Below are positions 16,412 to 23,044 of a stretch of DNA of 33,955 nt, one piece after another. Location of the stretch: contig CAJUMR010000028.1 in assembly GCA_910587475.1 (NCBI GenBank), forward strand, positions 1 to 33,955, given 5' to 3'. Source of the DNA: an uncultured Muribaculaceae bacterium (GTDB lineage Bacteria; Bacteroidota; Bacteroidia; Bacteroidales; Muribaculaceae). Numbering within the stretch: the stretch's first letter is position 1; the number at the start of each line of letters is the position of its first letter. The position numbers and the translations under genes were made by a program. The notes under the pieces are model-generated. The model searched no databases. It saw only the letters and a list, made by a program, of their open reading frames with translations, and was not told the origin of the DNA.

Positions 16412-16466
16412 ATTTTTTCGCCGCTTTGTTGGCCAAAAACTTACATCAATCGAAAAAAGCGCGACT

Positions 16467-16811
16467 TCATTTCACTTTAAACCCGCGTGCGACCAAGAAG
16501 TGCCGGCAGTCCGACGAGCGGTCGCCTTGAATCAGAATTTCGCCGCCACGGGCCGAACCTCCGCACCCTAGCGACTTCTTCATGTCGGCGGCAAGCGCCT
16601 TCAGAGACTCATCGCCAAGGGTAAAACCACAGATGATCGTAGCGGTCTTGCCGCCGCGACCTTTCCGTTCGAGAACGATGTGCAGCGTTCCTTTCTGCAC
16701 TTCGTCACCGTCGGGTTGACCCAGGTCATCGTGCGCCTCATCTAGAGAGGCGACACCCCCGAGGTCCTGAGCCAATGCACTTAGCGCATCATGCCAATCC
16801 TGAGATGCCAT
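16467..16811 (-). CDS. yciH: SUI1/eIF1-like translation factor YciH
   Basis: The 114-residue protein carries the SUI1 domain: KGRGGKTATIICGF (about 49-62), LKALAADMKKSLGCGGSARGGEILIQGD (about 69-96), and the C-terminal FLVARGFKVK. It is the bacterial counterpart of eukaryotic initiation factor eIF1. E. coli YciH is reported to influence start-codon and initiator discrimination, and the family is widespread but not universal in bacteria. The cytosolic location and ribosome binding are inferred from the family. It lies 33 nt after the lipoprotein gene and is probably the last gene of the queF-led cluster. Confidence 0.92.
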   Translation of the reverse strand: MASQDWHDALSALAQDLGGVASLDEAHDDLGQPDGDEVQKGTLHIVLERKGRGGKTATIICGFTLGDESLKALAADMKKSLGCGGSARGGEILIQGDRSSDCRHFLVARGFKVK

Positions 16812-16844
16812 ATCTTTTGACTTTCTATGATTAGTGAGGTTTGG

Positions 16845-17315
16845 TTAATAAAGACCGGCCGTGTCGGGCTGACACACAGTGTCGCACAACTGAAGGCTAT
16901 AGCCGGGCTCGCATGTAGGATCGATCGTGCGTGTCAGCTGTCTGATGAACAAGGTGCTTGACTGCATATCGGCGGGAAGCGAATGTACAAACGCAAGCAC
17001 AGAGTCGGGTTCACGCTGCAAAGCCGCCTGCATACAACGGGTTGCAAGAGCCATGTTTGCATCGTCGTCTGACAAGTCAGCAAGTTGCGACGTCAGTATC
17101 GACAAGCGGCAGAGTTCATCGACCGTAAGGCTAGAGAATTCAGAACCGAGGATCAAGCTGTCGCACATGCTCTGAGCCGCTCCATATCGCCCCGATGCAA
17201 ACTCTTCCTCCGCCTGCTCAACCGGCGACAAACTGTTGCCTGTGCATGCGAAAAGCATCCCGATCAGCATCGATCCGGATATAAAGCAGAGTGACTTTAG
17301 TAAGGACTTCGACAT
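16845..17315 (-). CDS. Small lipoprotein, helical, unknown function
   Basis: The 156-residue protein has a lipoprotein signal peptide with lipobox LFAC (Cys24). The remainder is mostly helical, with an early VEQAEEEFASGRYGAAQSMCDSLI segment that resembles one TPR unit (SGRYGAAQ), so it may be a short TPR-like lipoprotein. No enzyme motif is seen. It starts 14 nt after the ribH stop codon and precedes yciH by 33 nt, which places it inside the cluster. I do not recognise a named family. Confidence 0.75.
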   Translation of the reverse strand: MSKSLLKSLCFISGSMLIGMLFACTGNSLSPVEQAEEEFASGRYGAAQSMCDSLILGSEFSSLTVDELCRLSILTSQLADLSDDDANMALATRCMQAALQREPDSVLAFVHSLPADMQSSTLFIRQLTRTIDPTCEPGYSLQLCDTVCQPDTAGLY

Positions 17316-17329
17316 CTATGCTTTGACAT

Positions 17330-17821
17330 TTACAGATTTTTCACTTCTTCGGCAAATGCATGCATCTTGATTGCTGCTTCAGCTGCTTCAGAGCCTTTAT
17401 TGCCGAGACGTCCACCCGCACGGTCGAGAGCATCCTGCTCGCAGTCGACTGTGAGGACGCCAAATATCACGGGAGTGTCGCAATCGGCGTTGAGCGCCGT
17501 GACTCCTTGTGTCACACTCTGGCAGACGTAATCGAAATGAGGGGTGCCACCTTTGATGACACAACCGAAAACAATCACAGCATCAAAGGCCGAGCTCTCG
17601 ATCAGCTGCGAGGCTCCGAATGTAAGCTCGACTGCCCCGGGCACGTGAAACACTTTGATCTGCGATTCGTCGAAACCTTCACGACGGAAAACATCCATCG
17701 CTCCATGAAGAAGAGCTGAGGTGATGTGGCCGTTCCATTCGGCTACGACTATGCCGACAGTCATGCCGTCGACTTTAGGAAGCGGTCCAACAGGAGCGCT
17801 GTTTTTATTTGCAGTTGCCAT
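17330..17821 (-). CDS. ribH: 6,7-dimethyl-8-ribityllumazine synthase
   Basis: The 163-residue cytosolic enzyme condenses 5-amino-6-ribitylaminouracil with 3,4-dihydroxy-2-butanone 4-phosphate, the penultimate step of riboflavin synthesis. Typical blocks are VAEWNGHITSALLHGA near the N-terminus, VPGAVELTFGASQL, FGCVIKGGTPHFDYV with its catalytic-region histidine, and FGVLTVDCEQDALDRAGGRLGNKGSEAAEAAIKM at the C-terminus. Length is normal for a subunit of the 60-mer or pentamer. Other rib genes are not in the window. It follows the PfkB-fold gene by 42 nt; no FMN riboswitch is visible in that gap. Confidence 0.96.
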   Translation of the reverse strand: MATANKNSAPVGPLPKVDGMTVGIVVAEWNGHITSALLHGAMDVFRREGFDESQIKVFHVPGAVELTFGASQLIESSAFDAVIVFGCVIKGGTPHFDYVCQSVTQGVTALNADCDTPVIFGVLTVDCEQDALDRAGGRLGNKGSEAAEAAIKMHAFAEEVKNL

Positions 17822-17863
17822 AATAAATTAACAAGTATGATAATTTCTAAGTTTAATACAGGC

Positions 17864-18775
17864 TTACACAAGCCCTAATTTCTGCCAATCGGCCGTCAGC
17901 GATTGCGCAGCCCGGTCGGCTGTCAATGCAGCGCGGCCAAGCACCTTCCGCCTGAAATCCTCGTCGGGAGCATCCAGACGATCAATTGCCGCATCTTCGC
18001 CGTAAAGCGCATCAACGACTCCGGCGACCGCTCCGGCATTCCACATCATCGAGCGGCACACGTCATCGGGGATAGCAACCTCGGTCACTTCCTTGCCGCT
18101 GTAGTAGGAAATGCGCCTTTCTGCAACATCGACATTGATCAGCGAACGGCAGTAGAAATTGATGTAATTGTGATAGCATCTGTCGCCGTCGCCGACTCCG
18201 AATATGGTCTCAAGATCGTTGTTGCGGACGATCACTACTGAAGCATACTCGAGGTTCTCGAGTATGACAGGCATCACCCGCGTTATGCGCGGCTCCTGCT
18301 GCGGCAGAAACCCCGGCAGGTAGACAAGCACAGCCTTACGCTCGGCAGCATGGGCGAGAAGCTGCGACATGCGCGGACGCATTCGGGCGTCAAGCGCGTA
18401 GAATCCACCATAGACTACTATGTCACCCTCGTCGATCCGCGGCCACACCACATCGAAGCACTCGTCGGGATACTGCTCGTAGCGGGTGACACTGACAATG
18501 CCGTTGTCGTCGGTAGTATAGATGATCATCGGCGACAGTCCCTCGGTGAAACGGTCGACTGACGAAGTGTCGACCCCGGCCTGCGTCAGGAAATCGGCTA
18601 TGATGTCGCCGACCGAGCCTTGCGCAAGATCACTCACCAACGACACCGGCAGACCCTGTCGAGCGAGAATAGCTGCAGCATTGACAATGCGACCGCCCGG
18701 CATAGAACCCGCCGGCTGGCTACCTTTGAACACGACATCGAGCGCACACTCGCCGATGCAGATTATTTTTTTCAT
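17864..18775 (-). CDS. PfkB-fold protein lacking the catalytic aspartate
   Basis: The 303-residue protein has the PfkB/ribokinase layout: IICIGECALDVVF at the start, the sugar-binding GSMPGGRIVNAAAILARQG (residues 23-41), GDIIADFL and a mid-protein FDVVWPRIDEGDIVVYGGFYA. The second PfkB signature, normally D-T-x-G-A-G-D with the catalytic base at the final Asp, appears as MMWNAGAV (243-250), with Ala249 where the Asp should be. It may be a pseudokinase or a sugar-binding regulator. Start 18775 (MKKIICIGE) is used because earlier Met codons lie in the preceding gene. It begins 7 nt after the SIS isomerase gene, suggesting a linked sugar-phosphate function. Confidence 0.85.
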   Translation of the reverse strand: MKKIICIGECALDVVFKGSQPAGSMPGGRIVNAAAILARQGLPVSLVSDLAQGSVGDIIADFLTQAGVDTSSVDRFTEGLSPMIIYTTDDNGIVSVTRYEQYPDECFDVVWPRIDEGDIVVYGGFYALDARMRPRMSQLLAHAAERKAVLVYLPGFLPQQEPRITRVMPVILENLEYASVVIVRNNDLETIFGVGDGDRCYHNYINFYCRSLINVDVAERRISYYSGKEVTEVAIPDDVCRSMMWNAGAVAGVVDALYGEDAAIDRLDAPDEDFRRKVLGRAALTADRAAQSLTADWQKLGLV

Positions 18776-18782
18776 CTCTTCT

Positions 18783-19391
18783 TCAGTTTTTGTCGCCACG
18801 GGCTGCGCGGCCGAGATAGCCTCCGTGGTGACGTTTGGCATACTCCTCGCGTGTAAAGCCGATGGCATTCATCACGTTGACGACCATCACATCACCAATG
18901 ACCGTCATCATGGTTGTCGATGTCGTCGGTGTCAGCCCAAGAGGACAGACCTCGGGCGAGCCGCCTGTCGGCAACACAAAGTCAGCCTGGCTTGCAAGCG
19001 GAGAGGTAGGCACGCCTGTGATTACAATCATCGGAATGTCGGGATACATGTTTTTTGCAAGGCTTACCAGATCGACAATCTCCGAGGTCTTACCTGAATT
19101 GGAGATCATCAGCATTATGTCGTTAGGCTGTAGTATGCCGAGGTCGCCGTGCTGCGCTTCCGAGGGATGGATAAACACAGCCGGTGTGCCTGTCGAAGAA
19201 AAAGTTGTGGCGATGTTCATCGCGATCTGGCCGGCTTTGCCCATGCCGGTGGTCACAAGTTTGCCACCGCGACGGTGCACACGCTCTACCACTGCCTCGA
19301 CGGCTTTCTGATAGTCGTCGGTCACCGGTATCGAGGCTATCGCCTCACTTTCGGCACGAAGGATCTCGCGCATCGATTGTTTGATATCCAT
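18783..19391 (-). CDS. SIS-domain sugar-phosphate isomerase, KpsF/GutQ family without CBS domains
   Basis: The 202-residue protein is a single SIS domain of the arabinose-5-phosphate isomerase type, which makes D-arabinose 5-phosphate from ribulose 5-phosphate for Kdo in lipopolysaccharide. Marks are TTGMGKAGQIAMNIATTFSSTGTPAVFIHPSEAQHGDLGIL (about 47-87), the phosphosugar loop ISNSGKTSE, and the C-terminal HHGGYLGRAARGDKN. The usual CBS pair of KdsD (about 120 residues) is missing, as is common in Bacteroidota. It lies 19 nt after queC and 7 nt before the PfkB-fold gene. Activity on another pentose or hexose phosphate cannot be excluded. Confidence 0.88.
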   Translation of the reverse strand: MDIKQSMREILRAESEAIASIPVTDDYQKAVEAVVERVHRRGGKLVTTGMGKAGQIAMNIATTFSSTGTPAVFIHPSEAQHGDLGILQPNDIMLMISNSGKTSEIVDLVSLAKNMYPDIPMIVITGVPTSPLASQADFVLPTGGSPEVCPLGLTPTTSTTMMTVIGDVMVVNVMNAIGFTREEYAKRHHGGYLGRAARGDKN

Positions 19392-19410
19392 GTTATTGGA
19401 GTAGTATATG

Positions 19411-20085
19411 TTAGTTCATGTCTGTTGAATCTTCGTCATAGACTGTCGGATCATCGATGCCGGCAGCGGCGAGAGCTTCGCGTCGCTCTATACACGTTCC
19501 ACATCGCCCGCAATGATGCTCGCCTCCCTTGTAACAGGAATATGTGTGGCCGTAGTCTACGCCGAGTCTTTTGCCCCGCTCGGCAATCTCATTCTTGCTC
19601 AAAAGTGTGTAAGGAGCACGCAATTCCAGAGAATCGTATGTGCCTGCAGCGATAGCGGCACCCATTGCCTTGATAAAGGTTTCGCGGCAATCGGGATATA
19701 TGGCGTGATCGCCGGCATGGTTGGCTATCATGACAGCCTTGAGGCCGCGGCTTTCGGCAAGACCTGCGGCTGCCGAAAGCATTATGCCGTTGCGGAACGG
19801 CACAACAGTCGACTTCATATTGTCGAAATCGTAATCTCCTTCAGGGACAGCTTCGGCACCTTCGAGCAGCGAACTGTGGAAGTATTCGCCGATGAACGAC
19901 AGATCGATCTCGACAAGTTCAATGCCGAGCAGACCGCACTGATAGCGGGCACACTCGATCTCGCGCATATTGTGGTTGGACCCGTAATTGAACGTCACCG
20001 CAAGATCTATACTGTCGGCATATTCGTGCAGCATCGTGACAGAATCCATTCCGCCCGACAGCACTATCAACGCATCTTTTTCCAT
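19411..20085 (-). CDS. queC: 7-cyano-7-deazaguanine (preQ0) synthase
   Basis: The 224-residue ATP-dependent enzyme converts 7-carboxy-7-deazaguanine to preQ0 in queuosine biosynthesis. The PP-loop is ALIVLSGGMDSVTML near the N-terminus, and the zinc site is the C-terminal CYKGGEHHCGRCGTCIERREAL, with four spaced cysteines. GVDYGHTYSC and the LRAPYTLLSKNEI substrate segment also fit. It begins 6 nt after queF, so the two steps are encoded together. QueD and QueE are not in the window. Confidence 0.97.
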   Translation of the reverse strand: MEKDALIVLSGGMDSVTMLHEYADSIDLAVTFNYGSNHNMREIECARYQCGLLGIELVEIDLSFIGEYFHSSLLEGAEAVPEGDYDFDNMKSTVVPFRNGIMLSAAAGLAESRGLKAVMIANHAGDHAIYPDCRETFIKAMGAAIAAGTYDSLELRAPYTLLSKNEIAERGKRLGVDYGHTYSCYKGGEHHCGRCGTCIERREALAAAGIDDPTVYDEDSTDMN

Positions 20086-20091
20086 ATCGTT

Positions 20092-20577
20092 TTATTTAGC
20101 TATATCTGTTGATGATTGAAAAGCCGCGAGCATGCGTCCCCTGACCATGTCCTGATGATCTTCGTCGCCGTAATTTGCAAACGGATAGATCGATATGCCA
20201 CCGCGGGGAGTGAAAATGCCGATCACCTCAAGATAGCGTGGGTTCATCAGCTTGACAAGATCTTTCATTATGATATTGACACAGTCCTCATGAAAATCGC
20301 CGTGGTTGCGGAAGCTGAAAAGATAGAGCTTCAGGCTCTTGCTTTCGACCATATCTTCGCGGGGAATGTAATTGATCACTATGCGCGCAAAATCGGGCTG
20401 ACCCGTCTTGGGACAGAGTGATGTGAATTCGGGACAGTTGAACGTTACAAGGTATTCGTTGTCGGGATGCTTGTTCTTGAATGTTTCGAGTATCGAAGGA
20501 TCATATTCCGTCGGATACTTCACACCAGTGTTGCCGAGCAACGTACACCCGCTTATTTCATCATTACTGCGTGACAT
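20092..20577 (-). CDS. queF: NADPH-dependent 7-cyano-7-deazaguanine reductase
   Basis: This 161-residue short (unimodular) QueF reduces the nitrile of preQ0 to the amine of preQ1, using two NADPH. The catalytic cysteine lies in FNCPEFTSLCP and the acid in TGQPDFARI (both about residues 46-66). The FRNHGDFHEDCVN substrate segment and IGIFTPRGGISIYPF are also clear. ATG 20577 is chosen over 20604 because 20604 lies in the -7 box and MSRSNDEISGCTLLG fits the family start. It heads a tight seven-gene cluster that continues with queC. No preQ1 riboswitch is evident in its short leader. Confidence 0.96.
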   Translation of the reverse strand: MSRSNDEISGCTLLGNTGVKYPTEYDPSILETFKNKHPDNEYLVTFNCPEFTSLCPKTGQPDFARIVINYIPREDMVESKSLKLYLFSFRNHGDFHEDCVNIIMKDLVKLMNPRYLEVIGIFTPRGGISIYPFANYGDEDHQDMVRGRMLAAFQSSTDIAK

Positions 20578-20603
20578 AAAAGCATTGAGTTTAATTAATG
20601 ACA

Positions 20604-20611
20604 CAAAAATA
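20604..20611 (-). promoter_or_regulatory. Candidate -7 box for the queF-led cluster
   Basis: On the minus strand 20611-20604 reads TATTTTTG, matching TAnnTTTG, 27 nt before the queF ATG at 20577. The upstream -33 region is T-rich but has no exact TTTG at 19-21 nt, so only the -7 element is firm. Confidence 0.5.
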
Positions 20612-20723
20612 CAACTTTTTTACGACACTTAAAAACAAACACACAGACTTCGGCCAACCATGCAGGACATGCAAGCTGCTGATGATTTTTTTTGCCGGGA
20701 AGTATGCAACCTGTATAATGCGA

Positions 20724-20753
20724 CACCGGCAGACCATTGATGATCTGCCGGTG
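20724..20753. other. Perfect 10-bp hairpin between ncRNA 3' end and queF
   Basis: CACCGGCAGA (20724-20733) and TCTGCCGGTG (20744-20753) pair without mismatch around a 10-nt loop. It lies just past the predicted 3' end of the structured RNA on the minus strand. No T-run follows on either strand, so it is not a classical terminator; it may back up termination or be part of a longer transcript. Confidence 0.6.
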
Positions 20754-20757
20754 ACTG

Positions 20758-20835
20758 AAAAAAATATTATCCGTTAAGGATCCCGGCGCTTGCGTCCGTG
20801 AGTCTGTCTGTGATTCTGATGAAACACTAACGGAT
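20758..20835 (-). terminator. Long-range closing stem and U-tract ending the structured RNA
   Basis: On the minus strand ATCCGTTA (20835-20828) pairs perfectly with TAACGGAT (20776-20769), followed by AATA and seven T residues (20764-20758). The 51-nt apical part holds smaller GC-rich pairings. The shape suits a structured RNA 3' domain that also serves as intrinsic terminator. Confidence 0.6.
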
Positions 20836-21390
20836 GAGCATGGCTCTCTTCAATGGCGTCTCGTCGCCAGAGCTCAGCTCGCTGATGTTGCGTTTTTCAT
20901 AGCGCGGATGCATAACATTGGCTCTGCATCTCGGCTTGATTGAGTGATCAATGTCAGGTGCAAAGCTATCGTCGCTATGAAAAAAATCGGTTGAAAGTGC
21001 CTGGTGATGCCGAAGCCTTGAATTGCTGTCTCCGGAGGGATCGTATCGTCATTGTCAGCCATAACATCGGCACCATCGCAACAATGACCGATGGCTAAGC
21101 CACGTCAGTGCCGCAGTAGAAGCTGGTGATGTTATGTCTGCGCGCTTTCTCGACTTTCGTTAAGTCTGATCGAAGCTTTGCGTGAAACAATAAGATGATC
21201 CCCTGACTCGTGAAAGTCAGTCGATGACTGTCGGGCAACGGCTCTGCACGGTCGTGGAAGTAATTTTACGCAGTCGACACCGTTGCCTGACAGGCTATTT
21301 CACCATCTAACGCTATGTAGGCCACAGCGGTCCGTCGGGTGTCTGACGTCTTACTTTCGCTCCCTAATGTGCAGGAGTGACGATTAGGTA
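20758..21390 (-). ncRNA. Large structured non-coding RNA, family unknown (about 630 nt)
   Basis: This gene-free stretch on the minus strand has a consensus promoter, a U-tract end, and at least ten strong helices between them. The clearest are CCTAAT/ATTAGG at the 5' end (21383-21388 with 21363-21368), a 13-of-14 pair stem (21280-21293 with 21228-21241), and a 12-of-13 pair stem (21128-21140 with 21056-21068). That last stem encloses GGCAC/GTGCC and TGGC/GCCA hairpins. A perfect 12-bp stem (20973-20984 with 20893-20904) encloses GATGCA/TGCATC. CTGACT/AGTCAG (21203-21220) and TGGCG/CGCCA (20854-20869) are local hairpins. I see neither the RNase P GAGGAAAGTCC block nor a tmRNA tRNA-like 3' end. 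Open reading frames are short and unconvincing. Family and function are unknown. Confidence 0.6.
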
Positions 21391-21393
21391 ATG

Positions 21394-21425
21394 CAAATAT
21401 AAGCCATTCTGCCGATCTGTGCAAA
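21394..21425 (-). promoter_or_regulatory. Promoter of the structured RNA
   Basis: On the minus strand TTTG at 21425-21422 and TATATTTG at 21401-21394 are separated by 20 nt, a full consensus Bacteroidales promoter. Initiation would fall near 21390. It lies downstream of the rplQ terminator, so the RNA gene is an independent unit. Confidence 0.72.
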
Positions 21426-21469
21426 TGTTTTGCCACAATTATCCGCAACGGCATTTTCAAAAGCCTCCT

Positions 21470-21518
21470 AAAAAGAGGACCGCGCCCGCTGTCCTTTAAT
21501 GGAAAGCGGGCGCGGTCT
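21470..21518 (-). terminator. Intrinsic terminator of the ribosomal protein supercluster
   Basis: Arms 21505-21517 and 21478-21490 form a perfect 13-bp GC-rich stem, extended by one G-U pair (21477 with 21518). The loop of about 14 nt contains TCC/GGA. On the minus strand TCCTC and five T residues (21474-21470) follow. It lies about 24 nt after the rplQ stop codon. Confidence 0.92.
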
Positions 21519-21541
21519 ATGATTTGCAAGTCTGAATATTA

Positions 21542-22021
21542 TTATTCAGCTGCGGGTGCTTCTGCTGCAGGAGCTGCGGCAGCTGCGGCCGGAGCAGCTG
21601 CTTTCTTGCGAGAGCGGCGTGTTGTCTTAGCTTTGTTTTCCTTCTTATCGTTGAGCATGTTTTCGTTGTAGTCAACAAGCTCGATGAAGCAGGTCTTCGC
21701 GTTGTCGCCGAGACGGTTGCCGGTTTTGAGGATACGGGTGTATCCACCGGGACGGTTAGCGATTTTTTCAGCGATGCCACCGAAGAGTTCCTTAACGGCT
21801 TCTTTGCTCTGGAGGTAGCTGAAAACAAGGCGACGGTTTGACATGTTGTCGTTCTTAGCGCGGTTGATGAGGGGCTCAGCATAGACACGGAGTGCTTTAG
21901 CCTTTGCAAGCGTAGTGTGGATGCGCTTGTGGAGGATAAGCGAGATGGTCATGTTAGCGAGCAACGCATCGCGGTGAGCTTTGGTGCGGCTAAGGTGGTT
22001 GAATTTTTTATTGTGTCTCAT
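21542..22021 (-). CDS. rplQ: 50S ribosomal protein L17
   Basis: The 159-residue protein begins MRHNKKFNHLSRTKAHRDALLANM, the standard L17 start, and keeps the core to about residue 125 (NRPGGYTRILKTGNRLGDNAKTCFIELVDYN). The last 30 or so residues are an added Lys/Arg then Ala/Pro/Glu tail (AAAPAAAAAAPAAEAPAAE), absent from E. coli L17 but found in Bacteroidota relatives. It is the final gene of the supercluster, 6 nt after rpoA, and is followed by the terminator at 21470-21518. Confidence 0.97.
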   Translation of the reverse strand: MRHNKKFNHLSRTKAHRDALLANMTISLILHKRIHTTLAKAKALRVYAEPLINRAKNDNMSNRRLVFSYLQSKEAVKELFGGIAEKIANRPGGYTRILKTGNRLGDNAKTCFIELVDYNENMLNDKKENKAKTTRRSRKKAAAPAAAAAAPAAEAPAAE

Positions 22022-22027
22022 CGTTTA

Positions 22028-23020
22028 TCAGTCTTTATCTAATTTATACTTTGAAATATCCATGCCGAATGACAGGTTAAGGCTGGTGAGGAGTTCCTCG
22101 AGCTCGGTGAGAGATTTCTTACCGAAGTTGCGGAACTTGAGGAGGTCTGTCTTGTTGAAGACCACAAGTTCGGCAAGTGTTTCGACCTCTGCACTCTTGA
22201 GGCAGTTGAGGGCACGAACCGAAAGGTTCATGTCAACAAGCTTCGACTTGAGCAGCTGGCGCATCTTGAGCACTTCTTCGTCAAATTCTTCGTTAGAGTC
22301 AGTCTCGGTGGCTTCGAGAGTGATCTTTTCGTCAGAGAAGAGCATGAAGTGATAGATGAGTATTTTTGCTGCTTCCTTGAGAGCGTCTTTCGGGAGGATC
22401 GAACCATTGGTGGTGATCTCGAGAGTGAGCTTGTCGTAGTCAGTCTTCTGGTCGACGCGGAAGTTTTCGACAGTGTACTTCACGTTTTTGATCGGAGTGT
22501 AGGTCGAGTCGATAGCGATAACGTCGACGTCGTCGTTGGGGTTCTGGTTTTCTTCAGCGTACACCCAGCTGCGACCTTTGTTGATCGTGAGTACGATTGT
22601 GAAGCTTGCGCCCGGATCCAAATGACAGATGACAAGCTCGGGGTTCATAACTTCGAAACCGCTGAGAGCTTTGCCAATGTCACCGGCTGTGAACTCCTGA
22701 GTGCCTGACACGGTAATGGTCGTTTTCTCGAAGTCGGTGTCTTCGACGATCTGTTTGAGGTCGACCTTTTTGAGGTTAAGGATGATGTTTGTCACATCTT
22801 CTTTAACTCCGGGGATGGTATCAAATTCGTGCTTTACGCCATCAATCTTGATCGATGATATCGCGTAACCTTCGAGTGAAGAAAGGAGTACACGACGGAG
22901 AGCGTTGCCTACTGTTGTACCATAGCCGGGTTCCAAAGGTTTGAACTCAAATTTGCCGTAGAAGTTGTCGGCTTCCAACATGAGGACCTTGTCAGGTTTT
23001 TGGAATGCTAAAATAGCCAT
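22028..23020 (-). CDS. rpoA: DNA-directed RNA polymerase alpha subunit
   Basis: The 330-residue subunit scaffolds assembly of RNA polymerase. The N-terminal domain (about 1-230) includes EPGYGTTVGNALRRVLLSSLEG, the dimer and beta-contact region, and TIPGVKEDVTNIILNLK. An acidic linker (ATETDSNEEFDEEVLKM) leads to the C-terminal domain (about 255-325) with SVRALNCLKSAEVETLAELV and LLKFRNFGKKSLTELEELL, which contacts promoter DNA and activators. The length is normal. It lies between rpsD (24 nt upstream) and rplQ (6 nt downstream), as in other bacteria. Confidence 0.98.
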   Translation of the reverse strand: MAILAFQKPDKVLMLEADNFYGKFEFKPLEPGYGTTVGNALRRVLLSSLEGYAISSIKIDGVKHEFDTIPGVKEDVTNIILNLKKVDLKQIVEDTDFEKTTITVSGTQEFTAGDIGKALSGFEVMNPELVICHLDPGASFTIVLTINKGRSWVYAEENQNPNDDVDVIAIDSTYTPIKNVKYTVENFRVDQKTDYDKLTLEITTNGSILPKDALKEAAKILIYHFMLFSDEKITLEATETDSNEEFDEEVLKMRQLLKSKLVDMNLSVRALNCLKSAEVETLAELVVFNKTDLLKFRNFGKKSLTELEELLTSLNLSFGMDISKYKLDKD

Positions 23021-23044
23021 GGATCTGATTGTTTTTAGAAGTTA

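Noticed and set aside
17822..17863. FMN riboswitch ahead of ribH
   Set aside because: The gap to the upstream gene is only 42 nt, too short for the element, and none of its conserved sequence is seen.
20578..20723. preQ1 riboswitch ahead of queF
   Set aside because: The promoter-to-start distance is about 20 nt and no pseudoknot-like sequence is recognisable upstream.
20874..21062. Possible 62-residue protein on the minus strand (MADNDDTIPPE start)
   Set aside because: No family resemblance, composition not like neighbours, and it overlaps several strong RNA helices.
20758..21390. RNase P RNA or tmRNA in the rplQ-queF gap
   Set aside because: I searched both strands by eye for the RNase P GAGGAAAGTCC block and its ACAGAA partner, and for a tmRNA tRNA-like 3' end with CCA; neither is present, and the size is larger than expected for either.
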